Positions 1 through 6,369 of a stretch of DNA of 6,398 nt are shown here, one piece after another (position 1 is the stretch's first letter; every line of letters starts with the position of its first letter). The position numbers and the translations under genes were made by a program. The stretch is from positions 1-6,398 of the forward strand of contig CAYSSG010000078.1 of NCBI GenBank assembly GCA_964433635.1, read 5' to 3'. This DNA is from CAYSSG01 sp964433635. GTDB taxonomy: Bacteria; Atribacterota; Phoenicimicrobiia; Phoenicimicrobiales; Stramentimicrobiaceae. The notes below the pieces were generated by a model. That model was not told the DNA's origin. It saw nothing but the letters and a program-made list of their open reading frames with translations, and did not search any database.

Positions 1-33
1 CTTTCTAGCCTCTCAGGACTAAATTAAAGATAC
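1..33 (-). promoter_or_regulatory. PyrR-binding RNA hairpin (pyr leader), cut by the window edge
   Basis: Read on the minus strand, positions 20-7 give AGUCCUGAGAGGCU, which fits the known PyrR-binding loop consensus ARUCCNGNGAGGYU at every position. The fold is an upper stem AGUC (20-17) with GGCU (10-7), closing the hexaloop CUGAGA (16-11, consensus CNGNGA). Internal-loop bases AAUUU (25-21) and AG (6-5) follow, then a lower stem CUUU (29-26) with AAAG (4-1); GUAU (33-30) would pair further beyond the edge. In Firmicutes, UMP-bound PyrR binds this element and lowers expression of pyrimidine biosynthesis genes. The rest of the leader (antiterminator/terminator or ribosome-site sequestration) and the controlled gene lie outside the window. 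Confidence 0.72.
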
Positions 34-45
34 TTTTCAATTTGG

Positions 46-74
46 ATAGTATCACCGATGGTTTTTAATGTCAA
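46..74 (-). promoter_or_regulatory. sigma-70-type promoter for a downstream (probably pyr) operon
   Basis: On the minus strand, TTGACA at 74-69 matches the -35 consensus in all six positions. After a 17-nt spacer, TACTAT at 51-46 matches the -10 consensus in four of six. It lies 15 nt beyond the stop of the last fab-operon gene. The expected start of transcription is near 37-39, just before the PyrR-type hairpin at 1-33. It therefore serves the next gene to the left, outside the window. Confidence 0.7.
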
Positions 75-88
75 ATTTTTTTCATCAT

Positions 89-1207
89 TTAATAATGATC
101 CATCAACTGATATTCTTCCACTAAACTGGTGATTAAATCATTAACCGGAACAATGCTGTCAACGCGGTAGGCATTGGCGCCGGCAAAGGCAAATCCGCCA
201 TCAAAAAGCCCTTTCTGGGCATGAGTAAGGGCAGAAGCAATACAATAAGGAGCGGTTTTAAAATCACAGGTTTTCAGGCATTTCCAATAACACCTGAATG
301 GCTTCCTGCTGCCTTCGGAAACCTCTTTCAAGAATGGATTCTGAATCGCCCTGCCAGGCAATCCGACCGGACTATCAATTAGAATCAGGTCTTCTTTTCT
401 GGCATTGATATAAGCATTCTTGAACTTGAGAGATGCATCACATTCTTCCGTTGCTACAAAACGGGTAGCCATCTGTACTCCCTGTGCACCTGACTGTAAA
501 AAATGAAAAATATCCTGACCGGTGTAGATTCCTCCGGCTGCAATGACCGGTATCTTTTTTTTAAATTCTGTTTCAAAATCCCTCAACAGGACAAGAACTT
601 CCGGTAATATTTTTTCCAGAGCAAAATCCGGGTCATCAATCTGTTCTTTCTTAAAGCCCAGATGTCCGCCAGCCATGGGACCTTCCAAAACGACTGCATC
701 CGGGAGATAGTGATAATTTTTTTGCCAATACTGGAAAATAACCTTTACCGCCCTGGCTGAGGATACAATGGGAATAATCTTCGGTTTTTTCTCTCCCGGA
801 AATTTTGGGATGAGCTGGTCCATTCCTTTCAGGGGCAAGCCTGCTCCTAATAAAACCAGATCTACCTGGTCTTCAATGGCTATCCTGAGCAGATCATCAA
901 AATCTGAAAGGGCAACCATAAGATTGATCCCGATGGGCCCATCTGTCGCTGCTCTGGCTTTCCGAATCTCTTTCCGTAAAGCCCGTTGGTTCGCCTGTTT
1001 ATAATCTGTATTAAAATCAGGCTCCATCATCCCGATACCGGCAGCGCCAATGACCCCGATCCCACCTGCATTGGCTACAGCTGAAGCCAGACCGGATAAG
1101 GAGATGCCGACAGCCATCCCCCCCTGAATAATGGGCACCCTGACCGTTAAGTCTCCAATTTTTAATTCAGGCATCGTCTGTTTATTCATTTCGATCTCTT
1201 TTTCCAT
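89..1207 (-). CDS. FabX-like nitronate monooxygenase/FabK-family flavoprotein with C-terminal four-cysteine motif
   Basis: Seen: a 372-residue FMN TIM-barrel protein of the nitronate monooxygenase/FabK family. It has PIIQGGMAVG (25-34), ANAGGIGVIGAAG (45-57), the active-site loop GPMAGGHLG with His182, the phosphate-binding AAGGIYTGQD (223-232) and VQMATRF (244-250). Beyond the FabK-like core is a conserved tail with C306, C310, C314 and C322 (C-x3-C-x3-C-x7-C), then GFAFAGANAYRV (338-349). Known: characterised FabK and nitronate monooxygenases lack such a cluster, while H. pylori FabX, in the same family, carries a [4Fe-4S] cluster and converts saturated acyl-ACP to a cis-unsaturated acyl-ACP. 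Inferred: a cytoplasmic acyl-ACP oxidoreductase/isomerase, possibly for unsaturated fatty acids; a second enoyl reductase or an uncharacterised oxidoreductase are alternatives. It starts 6 nt after fabZ. Met1 has a poor ribosome site; Met7 (1189) follows AAAGAG by 6 nt and may be the true start. It is the last gene of the operon. Confidence 0.85.
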   Translation of the reverse strand: MEKEIEMNKQTMPELKIGDLTVRVPIIQGGMAVGISLSGLASAVANAGGIGVIGAAGIGMMEPDFNTDYKQANQRALRKEIRKARAATDGPIGINLMVALSDFDDLLRIAIEDQVDLVLLGAGLPLKGMDQLIPKFPGEKKPKIIPIVSSARAVKVIFQYWQKNYHYLPDAVVLEGPMAGGHLGFKKEQIDDPDFALEKILPEVLVLLRDFETEFKKKIPVIAAGGIYTGQDIFHFLQSGAQGVQMATRFVATEECDASLKFKNAYINARKEDLILIDSPVGLPGRAIQNPFLKEVSEGSRKPFRCYWKCLKTCDFKTAPYCIASALTHAQKGLFDGGFAFAGANAYRVDSIVPVNDLITSLVEEYQLMDHY

Positions 1208-1213
1208 GTCGAT

Positions 1214-1642
1214 TCATTTATCTTCGATGGCAAAAATCAGTTCAGCTTCTACCGCTATCTCTCCTGATACCGTTGCAACAGCCTTTCCTATTCCAAAAGA
1301 CCCTTTCCTTCTGATAATCACAGTTACCAGTTTAAGACAATCTCCGGGGATCACTTTTTTCCTGAATCTGGCCTTATTAATTCCACCAAAAAAAACCAAC
1401 TTTCCCTGATTCTCTTCCTGAGCCAGGATAGCTGCTGCCCCAACCTGAGCTAGGGCTTCAACCATCAACACGCCGGGCATAATCATCTCCTGAGGGAAAT
1501 GACCCATGAAAAAAGATTCATTTGCCGTGATATTTTTATAGCCAACCGCTCTCTCTCCAGGTACAATCTCCTCAATCCGGTCAACAAATAAGAAGGGAGG
1601 ACGATGGGGAATGATTCTCTGTATTTCCTGACTATTGAACAA
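1214..1642 (-). CDS. fabZ: 3-hydroxyacyl-ACP dehydratase FabZ
   Basis: FabZ removes water from 3-hydroxyacyl-ACP to give trans-2-enoyl-ACP in the FAS II elongation cycle; it is a cytosolic hot-dog-fold enzyme. At 142 residues it has the normal family length. Visible marks are the N-terminal IQRIIPHRPPFLFVDR (8-22 region), the catalytic histidine loop FMGHFP with His48, and the central helix PGVLMVEALAQ (56-66) carrying the catalytic Glu62. The start is a TTG, with AAGGAG at 1653-1658 ten nt upstream; no ATG or GTG fits before the conserved EIQRIIPHR block. The first 11 nt overlap the end of fabF, so its translation is probably coupled to fabF. It is the only dehydratase here, and FabZ-type enzymes normally do not isomerise to cis-3, which matters for how unsaturated fatty acids are made. 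In streptococcal operons accB lies between fabF and fabZ; here it is absent. Confidence 0.96.
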   Translation of the reverse strand: MFNSQEIQRIIPHRPPFLFVDRIEEIVPGERAVGYKNITANESFFMGHFPQEMIMPGVLMVEALAQVGAAAILAQEENQGKLVFFGGINKARFRKKVIPGDCLKLVTVIIRRKGSFGIGKAVATVSGEIAVEAELIFAIEDK

Positions 1643-2909
1643 TTTTAACGCACTCCTTTTCCGGCTGCCATTTTTTTAACAGCAGACTGACATTATGCCC
1701 CCCAAATCCAAAAGAATTGGATAGCGTATATTCCAGTTCCTTGCTTCTTCCCTGCCCGGGAACATAATTTAAATCACACTCCGGGTCCGGATGTTCCAGC
1801 CCGATAGTGGGAGGAATAAAACTGTCCTGCATCGCTTTAATACAGACAATCGCCTCTACTGAACCGGCAGCGCCCAGCATATGGGCAGTCATTGATTTGG
1901 TTGAACTAATCGGTATTGAATAGGCATCTTCTCTAAAAACGCTCTTAATGGCCTTTGTCTCACATAAATCATTGAGAGGTGTACTGGTCCCGTGGGCATT
2001 GATATAGGATACCTTAGCAGGAGAGAGTTCACCTTCTTCCAATGCTTTCCGCATTGCTCCGGCACCACCCTTACCTTCCGGATCTGGCGCAGTGATATGA
2101 TATGCATCACAGGTCATCCCGCAGCCGACTAATTCTGCATAAATTTTTGCACCTCTCTGACTGGCATTTTCAAGGGTTTCAAGGATGAGGATTCCTGATC
2201 CTTCCCCCATGACAAATCCACTTCTTTCCGCATCAAAGGGAATGGACGCCCTCTCCGGCTGATTACCTGCATACAATGCACCCATGGAAGTAAAACCGGC
2301 AACTGATAAAGGTGTTATTGCCGCTTCTGCCCCTCCACTGACCATCACAGATGCCAATCCCTGCTGTAAGATTCGAAAGGCATAATGAATCGCTGAGGCA
2401 CCTGAGGCACAGGCGGTTACCACACTATCACAAATTCCTTTCAGCCCGTATTTGATTGCTACATTTGCCGAGGCAATATTTGAAATGGCCATAGGAATAA
2501 AAAACGGGGAAACTCTTTTAGGCCCTTTATTAAGAATCTTTTCATTCTCTTTTTCAACTGTTGAGAATCCGCCGATGCCGGTTCCGAGAATCACACCCCA
2601 GTCATTCTCGGAATGCAGGCTGATCCCCAACCCTGAATCCCTGATGGCTTCATCGGCTGCAATCATCGCCATCTGAGTGAATCGATCCATTCTTTTAGCT
2701 TCCTTGAAATCCAGAATATTCTGATTGTCAATTTCTTTTACCTCTGCTGCAATTTTGACCTTAAAATCATTTGTATCAAATGAATGGATAAAATCAATTC
2801 CACAAGTCCCCTTCTTTATATTTGACCAGAAAGCCTGAACATTGTTTCCGATCGGTGTCACAGCACCTAAACCGGTAATGACAACTCTGTGTTTCAAATT
2901 GAATACCAT
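1632..2909 (-). CDS. fabF: 3-oxoacyl-ACP synthase II FabF
   Basis: FabF condenses malonyl-ACP with a growing acyl-ACP, the elongation step of FAS II. The 425-residue length is slightly above the usual ~410. The thiolase-fold Cys-His-His triad is intact: Cys167 in VVTACASG, His306 in NAHGTSTPLND and His343 in KSMTAHMLGAAG, with the supporting Lys338. The C-terminal gating loop NSFGFGGHN (398-406) and PFDAERSGFVMGEG (225-237) are also present. The His-His pair marks it as FabF/FabB, not FabH; overall it resembles FabF. The ATG is 3 nt after the fabG stop; its ribosome site GGAG (2919-2922), nine nt upstream, lies inside the last codons of fabG. The short N-terminal extension before HRVVITG (about 7 residues) is ordinary. 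If the operon makes unsaturated fatty acids, this would be the enzyme that extends the cis-acyl intermediate. No acpP gene separates it from fabG. Confidence 0.97.
   Translation of the reverse strand: MVFNLKHRVVITGLGAVTPIGNNVQAFWSNIKKGTCGIDFIHSFDTNDFKVKIAAEVKEIDNQNILDFKEAKRMDRFTQMAMIAADEAIRDSGLGISLHSENDWGVILGTGIGGFSTVEKENEKILNKGPKRVSPFFIPMAISNIASANVAIKYGLKGICDSVVTACASGASAIHYAFRILQQGLASVMVSGGAEAAITPLSVAGFTSMGALYAGNQPERASIPFDAERSGFVMGEGSGILILETLENASQRGAKIYAELVGCGMTCDAYHITAPDPEGKGGAGAMRKALEEGELSPAKVSYINAHGTSTPLNDLCETKAIKSVFREDAYSIPISSTKSMTAHMLGAAGSVEAIVCIKAMQDSFIPPTIGLEHPDPECDLNYVPGQGRSKELEYTLSNSFGFGGHNVSLLLKKWQPEKECVKIVQ
1643..1658 (-). promoter_or_regulatory. ribosome binding site fixing the TTG start of fabZ
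   Basis: AAGGAG at 1653-1658 lies inside the 3' end of fabF, ten nt before the TTG at 1640-1642. It is the only good Shine-Dalgarno sequence near the fabZ N-terminus, and no ATG is available, so it decides the start. Confidence 0.7.
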
Positions 2910-2912
2910 CCC

Positions 2913-3662
2913 TTATATCTCCATCCCACCATCCACCCGAAATACCTGTCCGGTGATGTAATTTGATTCATCTGATACTAAAAAAAGCACCATATTGGCA
3001 ACCTCTTCCGGTAAACCGATTCTTCCAAGAGGAATACGGGATATGATCAGTTCCTTCTGCTCATCAGGAAGAGTCTCAGTCATATCTGTTTGGATAAAAC
3101 CCGGGGCAACGGCATTGACCGTAATATTTCGGGCTGCCAATTCCTTGGCTGCCGATCTGGTAAACCCGATCATTCCTGCTTTTGAGGCTGCATAATTGGT
3201 CTGTCCTGCATTTCCTCCAATCCCGACCACAGAGGATATATTCACAATTCTCCCAAATCTGGCTTTCATCATCATTTTACTGGCATATTTCGTACAATAA
3301 AAAGTACTTAAAAGATTCACCAGGATGACCCGGGTAAAATCTTCTTCTTTCATTCTTACTAAAAGTCCATCTCTGGCAATTCCGGCATTGTTCACTAAAA
3401 TATCTAATCGGTTATACCTGTCCAGGGAAGACTGAATCACTCTTTGGGCTTCCTCAGACCTACTCACATCACCCCGAACTAGTTCACAATGCCCCCCTGA
3501 GCTACGAATTTCCTGAAAAAGACTCTTAGCTGCTTCCTCATTCCTGTGATAATTGATGATTAAGTTTGCTCCGCATTCCGCCAAGCATACGGAAATTGCT
3601 CTACCGATTCCCCGGACTGCTCCGGTTATGACTGCAGTTTTTCCGTTTAAACTGACTCTCAT
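2913..3662 (-). CDS. fabG: 3-oxoacyl-ACP reductase FabG
   Basis: FabG reduces 3-oxoacyl-ACP to 3-hydroxyacyl-ACP with NADPH. At 249 residues it is a classical short-chain dehydrogenase: the dinucleotide loop GAVRGIG (14-20), NNAG (91-94), and catalytic Asn116, Ser144, Tyr157 and Lys161 (NYAASK, 156-161), followed by VAPGFIQTDM (185-194) and the C-terminal ITGQVFRVDGGM. The reading frame is open further upstream to 3722, but the start at 3660-3662 is preferred: it gives the usual family N-terminus MRVSLNGKTAVITG and has GGAG (3671-3674) eight nt upstream. This ATG overlaps the fabD TGA in an ATGA junction, a sign of translational coupling. The arginine of the GAVRGIG loop is consistent with NADPH preference (inference). 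Many bacteria have several FabG-like dehydrogenases, but its place between fabD and fabF makes the FAS II role secure. Confidence 0.97.
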   Translation of the reverse strand: MRVSLNGKTAVITGAVRGIGRAISVCLAECGANLIINYHRNEEAAKSLFQEIRSSGGHCELVRGDVSRSEEAQRVIQSSLDRYNRLDILVNNAGIARDGLLVRMKEEDFTRVILVNLLSTFYCTKYASKMMMKARFGRIVNISSVVGIGGNAGQTNYAASKAGMIGFTRSAAKELAARNITVNAVAPGFIQTDMTETLPDEQKELIISRIPLGRIGLPEEVANMVLFLVSDESNYITGQVFRVDGGMEI

Positions 3663-4600
3663 GATAAACTCTCCAGAAGTCTTAAAGTGTGATGTAAAGA
3701 CTGGATATCCTCTATATTGCAAAAAATTAAGTTCTGATCAATCTTCTTTAAAAACCCGGTTAAAACTTTCCCAGGCCCAATTTCTATAAACAGATCGATT
3801 CCCTCCTGAATCATTTTAAGGATACAGCGGGTCCAGAGAATAGGAGCCATGACCTGTCGTTTCAGAAATTCTTTCACCATCTCCTTTTTTCGAATATAAT
3901 CAGCAATCACATTGCTGATTACAGGAATCCCTATCTCTCCAATCTGAATATATTGTAATTCTTCAGCTAAACGAATTGAAGCCGGTTGAAGCATGGAGGT
4001 ATGAAAAGGAGCACTGACCTGTAAGGGGATAACTCTTTTAGCTCCTTCCTGCCTGGCAATCCTTCCGGCCAGATCAACCGCCTGCACTTCTCCGCCAATC
4101 ACGACCTGTCCCGGATAATTATAGTTTGCCGGTTCCACAATCCCCGCTGGCCGAGCTTGAAGACATATGTTTTCTACCATTGCATCTTCCAAACCCAGGA
4201 TAGCCAGCATTTTTCCCAGCCCTTCCGGAACTGCCTCCTGCATAAATTGTCCTCTTTTTCTGACCAATTGTACCGCTGCAGCAAAATCCAGTGCACCGGA
4301 ACACACCAGAGAGGAGTATTCACCCAGGCTCAAACCGGCAGTCACATCCGGCTTGATCCCTCTTGCCTTCAGAATGGATAAAGCGGCAATACTGGTCGTC
4401 AGAATTGCCGGTTGGGTATTTTCGGTTTTGTTCAGTTCTTCCGGACTCCCCTCAAAACACAATTTTCCGATATCCATTCCCAGTGATTCCCGGGAAATTT
4501 CATAGATCTCCCGACAAGTGGAAAAATTTTCAAACAGCTCTTTCCCCATACCTACATATTGGGAACCCTGTCCGGAAAATAAAAATGCAATCTTTCCCAT
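3659..4600 (-). CDS. fabD: malonyl-CoA:ACP transacylase FabD
   Basis: FabD moves malonyl from CoA to acyl carrier protein, supplying the extender unit for FabH and FabF. The 313-residue protein has the usual length. Visible are the oxyanion-hole segment FLFSGQGSQ (Gln11), the nucleophile elbow GLSLGEYSSL with Ser91, the malonyl-binding Arg116 in QLVRKRGQFM, the catalytic His200 in SAPFHTSML, and IEIGPGKVLTG (272-282). The second residue of the elbow is Leu where E. coli has His; Leu is also seen in some Firmicute FabD proteins. I place the start at the ATG 4598-4600 because it gives the typical MGKIAFLFSGQG and has AGGGAG (4608-4613) seven nt upstream. A TTG at 4616-4618 would add six residues (MRGRLA) but has no reason to be preferred. 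It starts 14 nt after fabK and its TGA overlaps the fabG ATG. Confidence 0.96.
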   Translation of the reverse strand: MGKIAFLFSGQGSQYVGMGKELFENFSTCREIYEISRESLGMDIGKLCFEGSPEELNKTENTQPAILTTSIAALSILKARGIKPDVTAGLSLGEYSSLVCSGALDFAAAVQLVRKRGQFMQEAVPEGLGKMLAILGLEDAMVENICLQARPAGIVEPANYNYPGQVVIGGEVQAVDLAGRIARQEGAKRVIPLQVSAPFHTSMLQPASIRLAEELQYIQIGEIGIPVISNVIADYIRKKEMVKEFLKRQVMAPILWTRCILKMIQEGIDLFIEIGPGKVLTGFLKKIDQNLIFCNIEDIQSLHHTLRLLESLS

Positions 4601-4614
4601 CGCTAATCTCCCTC

Positions 4615-5346
4615 TCAATAACAGTAAATTTCTTTTTTTATCCAGCGGCTTTTTTGAATGATTAATTTTTCAGCCTGAACAAAAATTTCCTCAATCATTT
4701 CCCGGCAGCTCTGCTCTTTCTTCACTAGACCGGCAATCTGACCGGCCATAATCGATCCCATCTCCATATCCCCATCTTTAGCTGCACGATATAAAGAGCC
4801 CTGTCCCAGCTTTTCATATTCTTCAGGACAGGCATTTCCCTTTTCCAATTGTTGAAAATCACGTGCCAGCCGGTTTTTGATGACTCTTACAGGATGACCT
4901 GTTGCCCTGCCAGTCACAATGGTACTGGTATCTTTAGCCTGAAGAATCTTATCTTTATAGGTTCTGGCAACATTGCATTCATAAGCAACCAGAAAACGGG
5001 TGCCAACCTGAATACCGGAAGCNNNNNNNNNNNNNNNNNNNNNNNNNNNNNNNNNNNNNNNNNNNNNNNNNNNNNNNNNNNNNNNNNNNNNNNNNNNNNN
5101 NNNNNNNNNNNNNNNNNNNNNNTTCAACATCATAATATTTAAAGCAAAAGGCTTATTGGTTAAAGATTTGACCTTCCTGATCTCCTCTCTCACCCACTCC
5201 TCCGGTGCATAACCGGAAGCAATCACACCTAATCCTCCGGCATTGGATACAGCTGAGGCCAGATCTGCATCTGCGATCCAGGCCATTCCACCCTGAATAA
5301 TGGGATACGCAACATGTAACAGTTCATTGATTGCGGTGTGTATCAT
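4615..5346 (-). CDS. fabK: enoyl-ACP reductase FabK, interrupted by an assembly gap
   Basis: FabK is the FMN- and NAD(P)H-dependent enoyl-ACP reductase that closes each FAS II cycle in bacteria such as Streptococcus, replacing FabI. Both ends are clear: YPIIQGGMAW (14-23) and SNAGGLGVIASG (34-45) before the gap, then IQVGTRFLVAYEC (112-124), IVTGRATGHPVRVIKN (143-158) and the FabK-typical DGDMEMGSIMAGQIAG (191-206) after it. Codons 75-108 are unknown because of the 100 Ns. As drawn the protein has 243 residues; FabK is about 310-320, so the real missing part is likely ~100 residues (~300 nt), and would include the active-site AGGH loop and the AAGG phosphate-binding loop. The frame is the same on both sides, so I treat it as one intact gene, not a pseudogene. 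The ATG has AAGGAG (5355-5360) eight nt upstream, overlapping the fabH stop. It lacks the Cys-rich tail of the gene at 89-1207. Confidence 0.9.
   Translation of the reverse strand: MIHTAINELLHVAYPIIQGGMAWIADADLASAVSNAGGLGVIASGYAPEEWVREEIRKVKSLTNKPFALNIMMLXXXXXXXXXXXXXXXXXXXXXXXXXXXXXXXXXXASGIQVGTRFLVAYECNVARTYKDKILQAKDTSTIVTGRATGHPVRVIKNRLARDFQQLEKGNACPEEYEKLGQGSLYRAAKDGDMEMGSIMAGQIAGLVKKEQSCREMIEEIFVQAEKLIIQKSRWIKKEIYCY
5023..5122. other. assembly gap of exactly 100 N
   Basis: A run of 100 unknown bases inside fabK. A round 100 is a common scaffolding placeholder for a gap of unknown length, so coordinates to its right may be off relative to the real genome. Comparing the flanks with the normal FabK domain order suggests that about 300 nt of coding sequence, not 100, belongs here. 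Frame continuity across the Ns is therefore a coincidence of placeholder length and carries no evidence either way. Confidence 0.98.
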
Positions 5347-5358
5347 CTCTCGCTCTCC

Positions 5359-6342
5359 TTAAATCGTCCATCTTAATAACACCGATCCCCAGGTTAATCC
5401 CCCGCCAAAACCAACCAGAATAATCCGGTCATTTTTTTGAATCAGGCCATCCTTGACCATTTCATCCATTGCCAGGGGTATGCTGGCTGCAGAGGTATTA
5501 CCATAATGTTCTATATTCTTAAAGAATTTTTCTGCCGGAATTTTTAATTTCTTTGCCACATGATCAATAATCCTGTTATTTGCCTGATGGGGAACAATAA
5601 AATCGATATCCTGAATGTTCAAGTTGTTTTCTGTTAAGACCACTTTGATACTCTCAAGCATGATATGTGTGGCAAATTTGAAAATCTCTTTTCCCTCCAT
5701 ATAAATAAAAGAATCTTGCTCAGGAATTCTTTGATCATCAAGAAAAGGATTTCTTAATGACACGGCAGGGAGAGTTAATAACCCCTCTGAATCTCCCTTA
5801 GATCCCGTATAGGTTGAAATAATTCCTGCAGTTTCACTCCTCTTTAAAATAGCGGCTCCAGCTCCATCCCCAAATAAAACACAGGTGTTTCTGTCATTCC
5901 AGTCAAGCACCTTTGATAGAACTTCAGCCCCAATCACTAAGGCACATCGGCTCTGGCCCGTTTTAATAAACTGATCAGCAATCTGTAATCCATAAATAAA
6001 TCCGGTGCATCCTGCTGATATATCAAAACTGGTGGTTTTTTTCAGTCCAATTTCTGCTTGTACTAAACTGGCTGTAGAAGGCGTAAAAAAGTCAGGCGTA
6101 ATAGTCGCCAGAATGAGCAGATCAATCTCTTCCGGTTCAACTTTTGCATTTCTGATCGCTCGGTATGCAGCCTTTATGGCTATCTGCATTGTAGTTTCGC
6201 GGGTAGATACCCTTCTTTCTGCAATTCCGGTTCTACTCTTGATCCATTGATCTGATGTTTCAACAATCTTCTCTAATTCCATATTGCTGACTATTCGTTC
6301 GGGAGTATATCCCCCCATCCCAATAATCGTACTGTAAAGCAT
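5359..6342 (-). CDS. fabH: 3-oxoacyl-ACP synthase III FabH
   Basis: FabH starts fatty acid synthesis by condensing an acyl-CoA primer (acetyl-CoA, or branched acyl-CoA in many Gram-positive bacteria) with malonyl-ACP. The 327-residue protein is full length. The Cys-His-Asn triad is intact: Cys112 in DISAGCTGF, His252 in VPHQANNRI and Asn282 in HYGNTSAASIP. The N-terminus has the usual GMGGYTPERIVSN and DQWIKSRTGIAERR, and the C-terminus GFGGGLTWGSVLLRW. The Cys-His-Asn set separates it from FabF. Primer preference cannot be read from these motifs. The ATG has AAAGGA (6351-6356) eight nt upstream. The TAA stop sits in the ribosome site of fabK, 12 nt before the fabK start. It is the first operon gene visible; no plsX or regulator (fabT, fapR) can be recognised in the 56 nt upstream. 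Confidence 0.97.
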   Translation of the reverse strand: MLYSTIIGMGGYTPERIVSNMELEKIVETSDQWIKSRTGIAERRVSTRETTMQIAIKAAYRAIRNAKVEPEEIDLLILATITPDFFTPSTASLVQAEIGLKKTTSFDISAGCTGFIYGLQIADQFIKTGQSRCALVIGAEVLSKVLDWNDRNTCVLFGDGAGAAILKRSETAGIISTYTGSKGDSEGLLTLPAVSLRNPFLDDQRIPEQDSFIYMEGKEIFKFATHIMLESIKVVLTENNLNIQDIDFIVPHQANNRIIDHVAKKLKIPAEKFFKNIEHYGNTSAASIPLAMDEMVKDGLIQKNDRIILVGFGGGLTWGSVLLRWTI

Positions 6343-6369
6343 GGAGCAATTCCTTTATTTTCTTGATTC

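Noticed and set aside
7..20. Thiamine (TPP) riboswitch, because of the CUGAGA element
   Set aside because: The flanking TPP-box sequences are absent, while all 14 positions fit the PyrR-binding loop consensus.
60..88. Short ATG ATG reading frame after the last gene on the minus strand
   Set aside because: It ends after five codons and has no ribosome binding site.
768..1004. Plus-strand open frames opposite the large genes (for example 768-1004, 1131-1409, 4167-4505, 6005-6250)
   Set aside because: All lie antisense to well-supported genes, have no recognisable motifs or ribosome sites, and are shadows of minus-strand coding.
3663..3722. N-terminal extension of fabG by 20 residues
   Set aside because: The extension overlaps fabD by 60 nt, has no resemblance to FabG N-termini, and the ATG at 3662 has a proper ribosome site and the family-typical start.
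4601..4618. TTG start giving fabD six more residues
   Set aside because: The ATG at 4600 has AGGGAG at good spacing and begins exactly where FabD proteins begin.
5023..5122. fabK as a truncated or frameshifted pseudogene
   Set aside because: The short length is explained by a 100-N placeholder; both flanks are intact FabK sequence with no stop codons.
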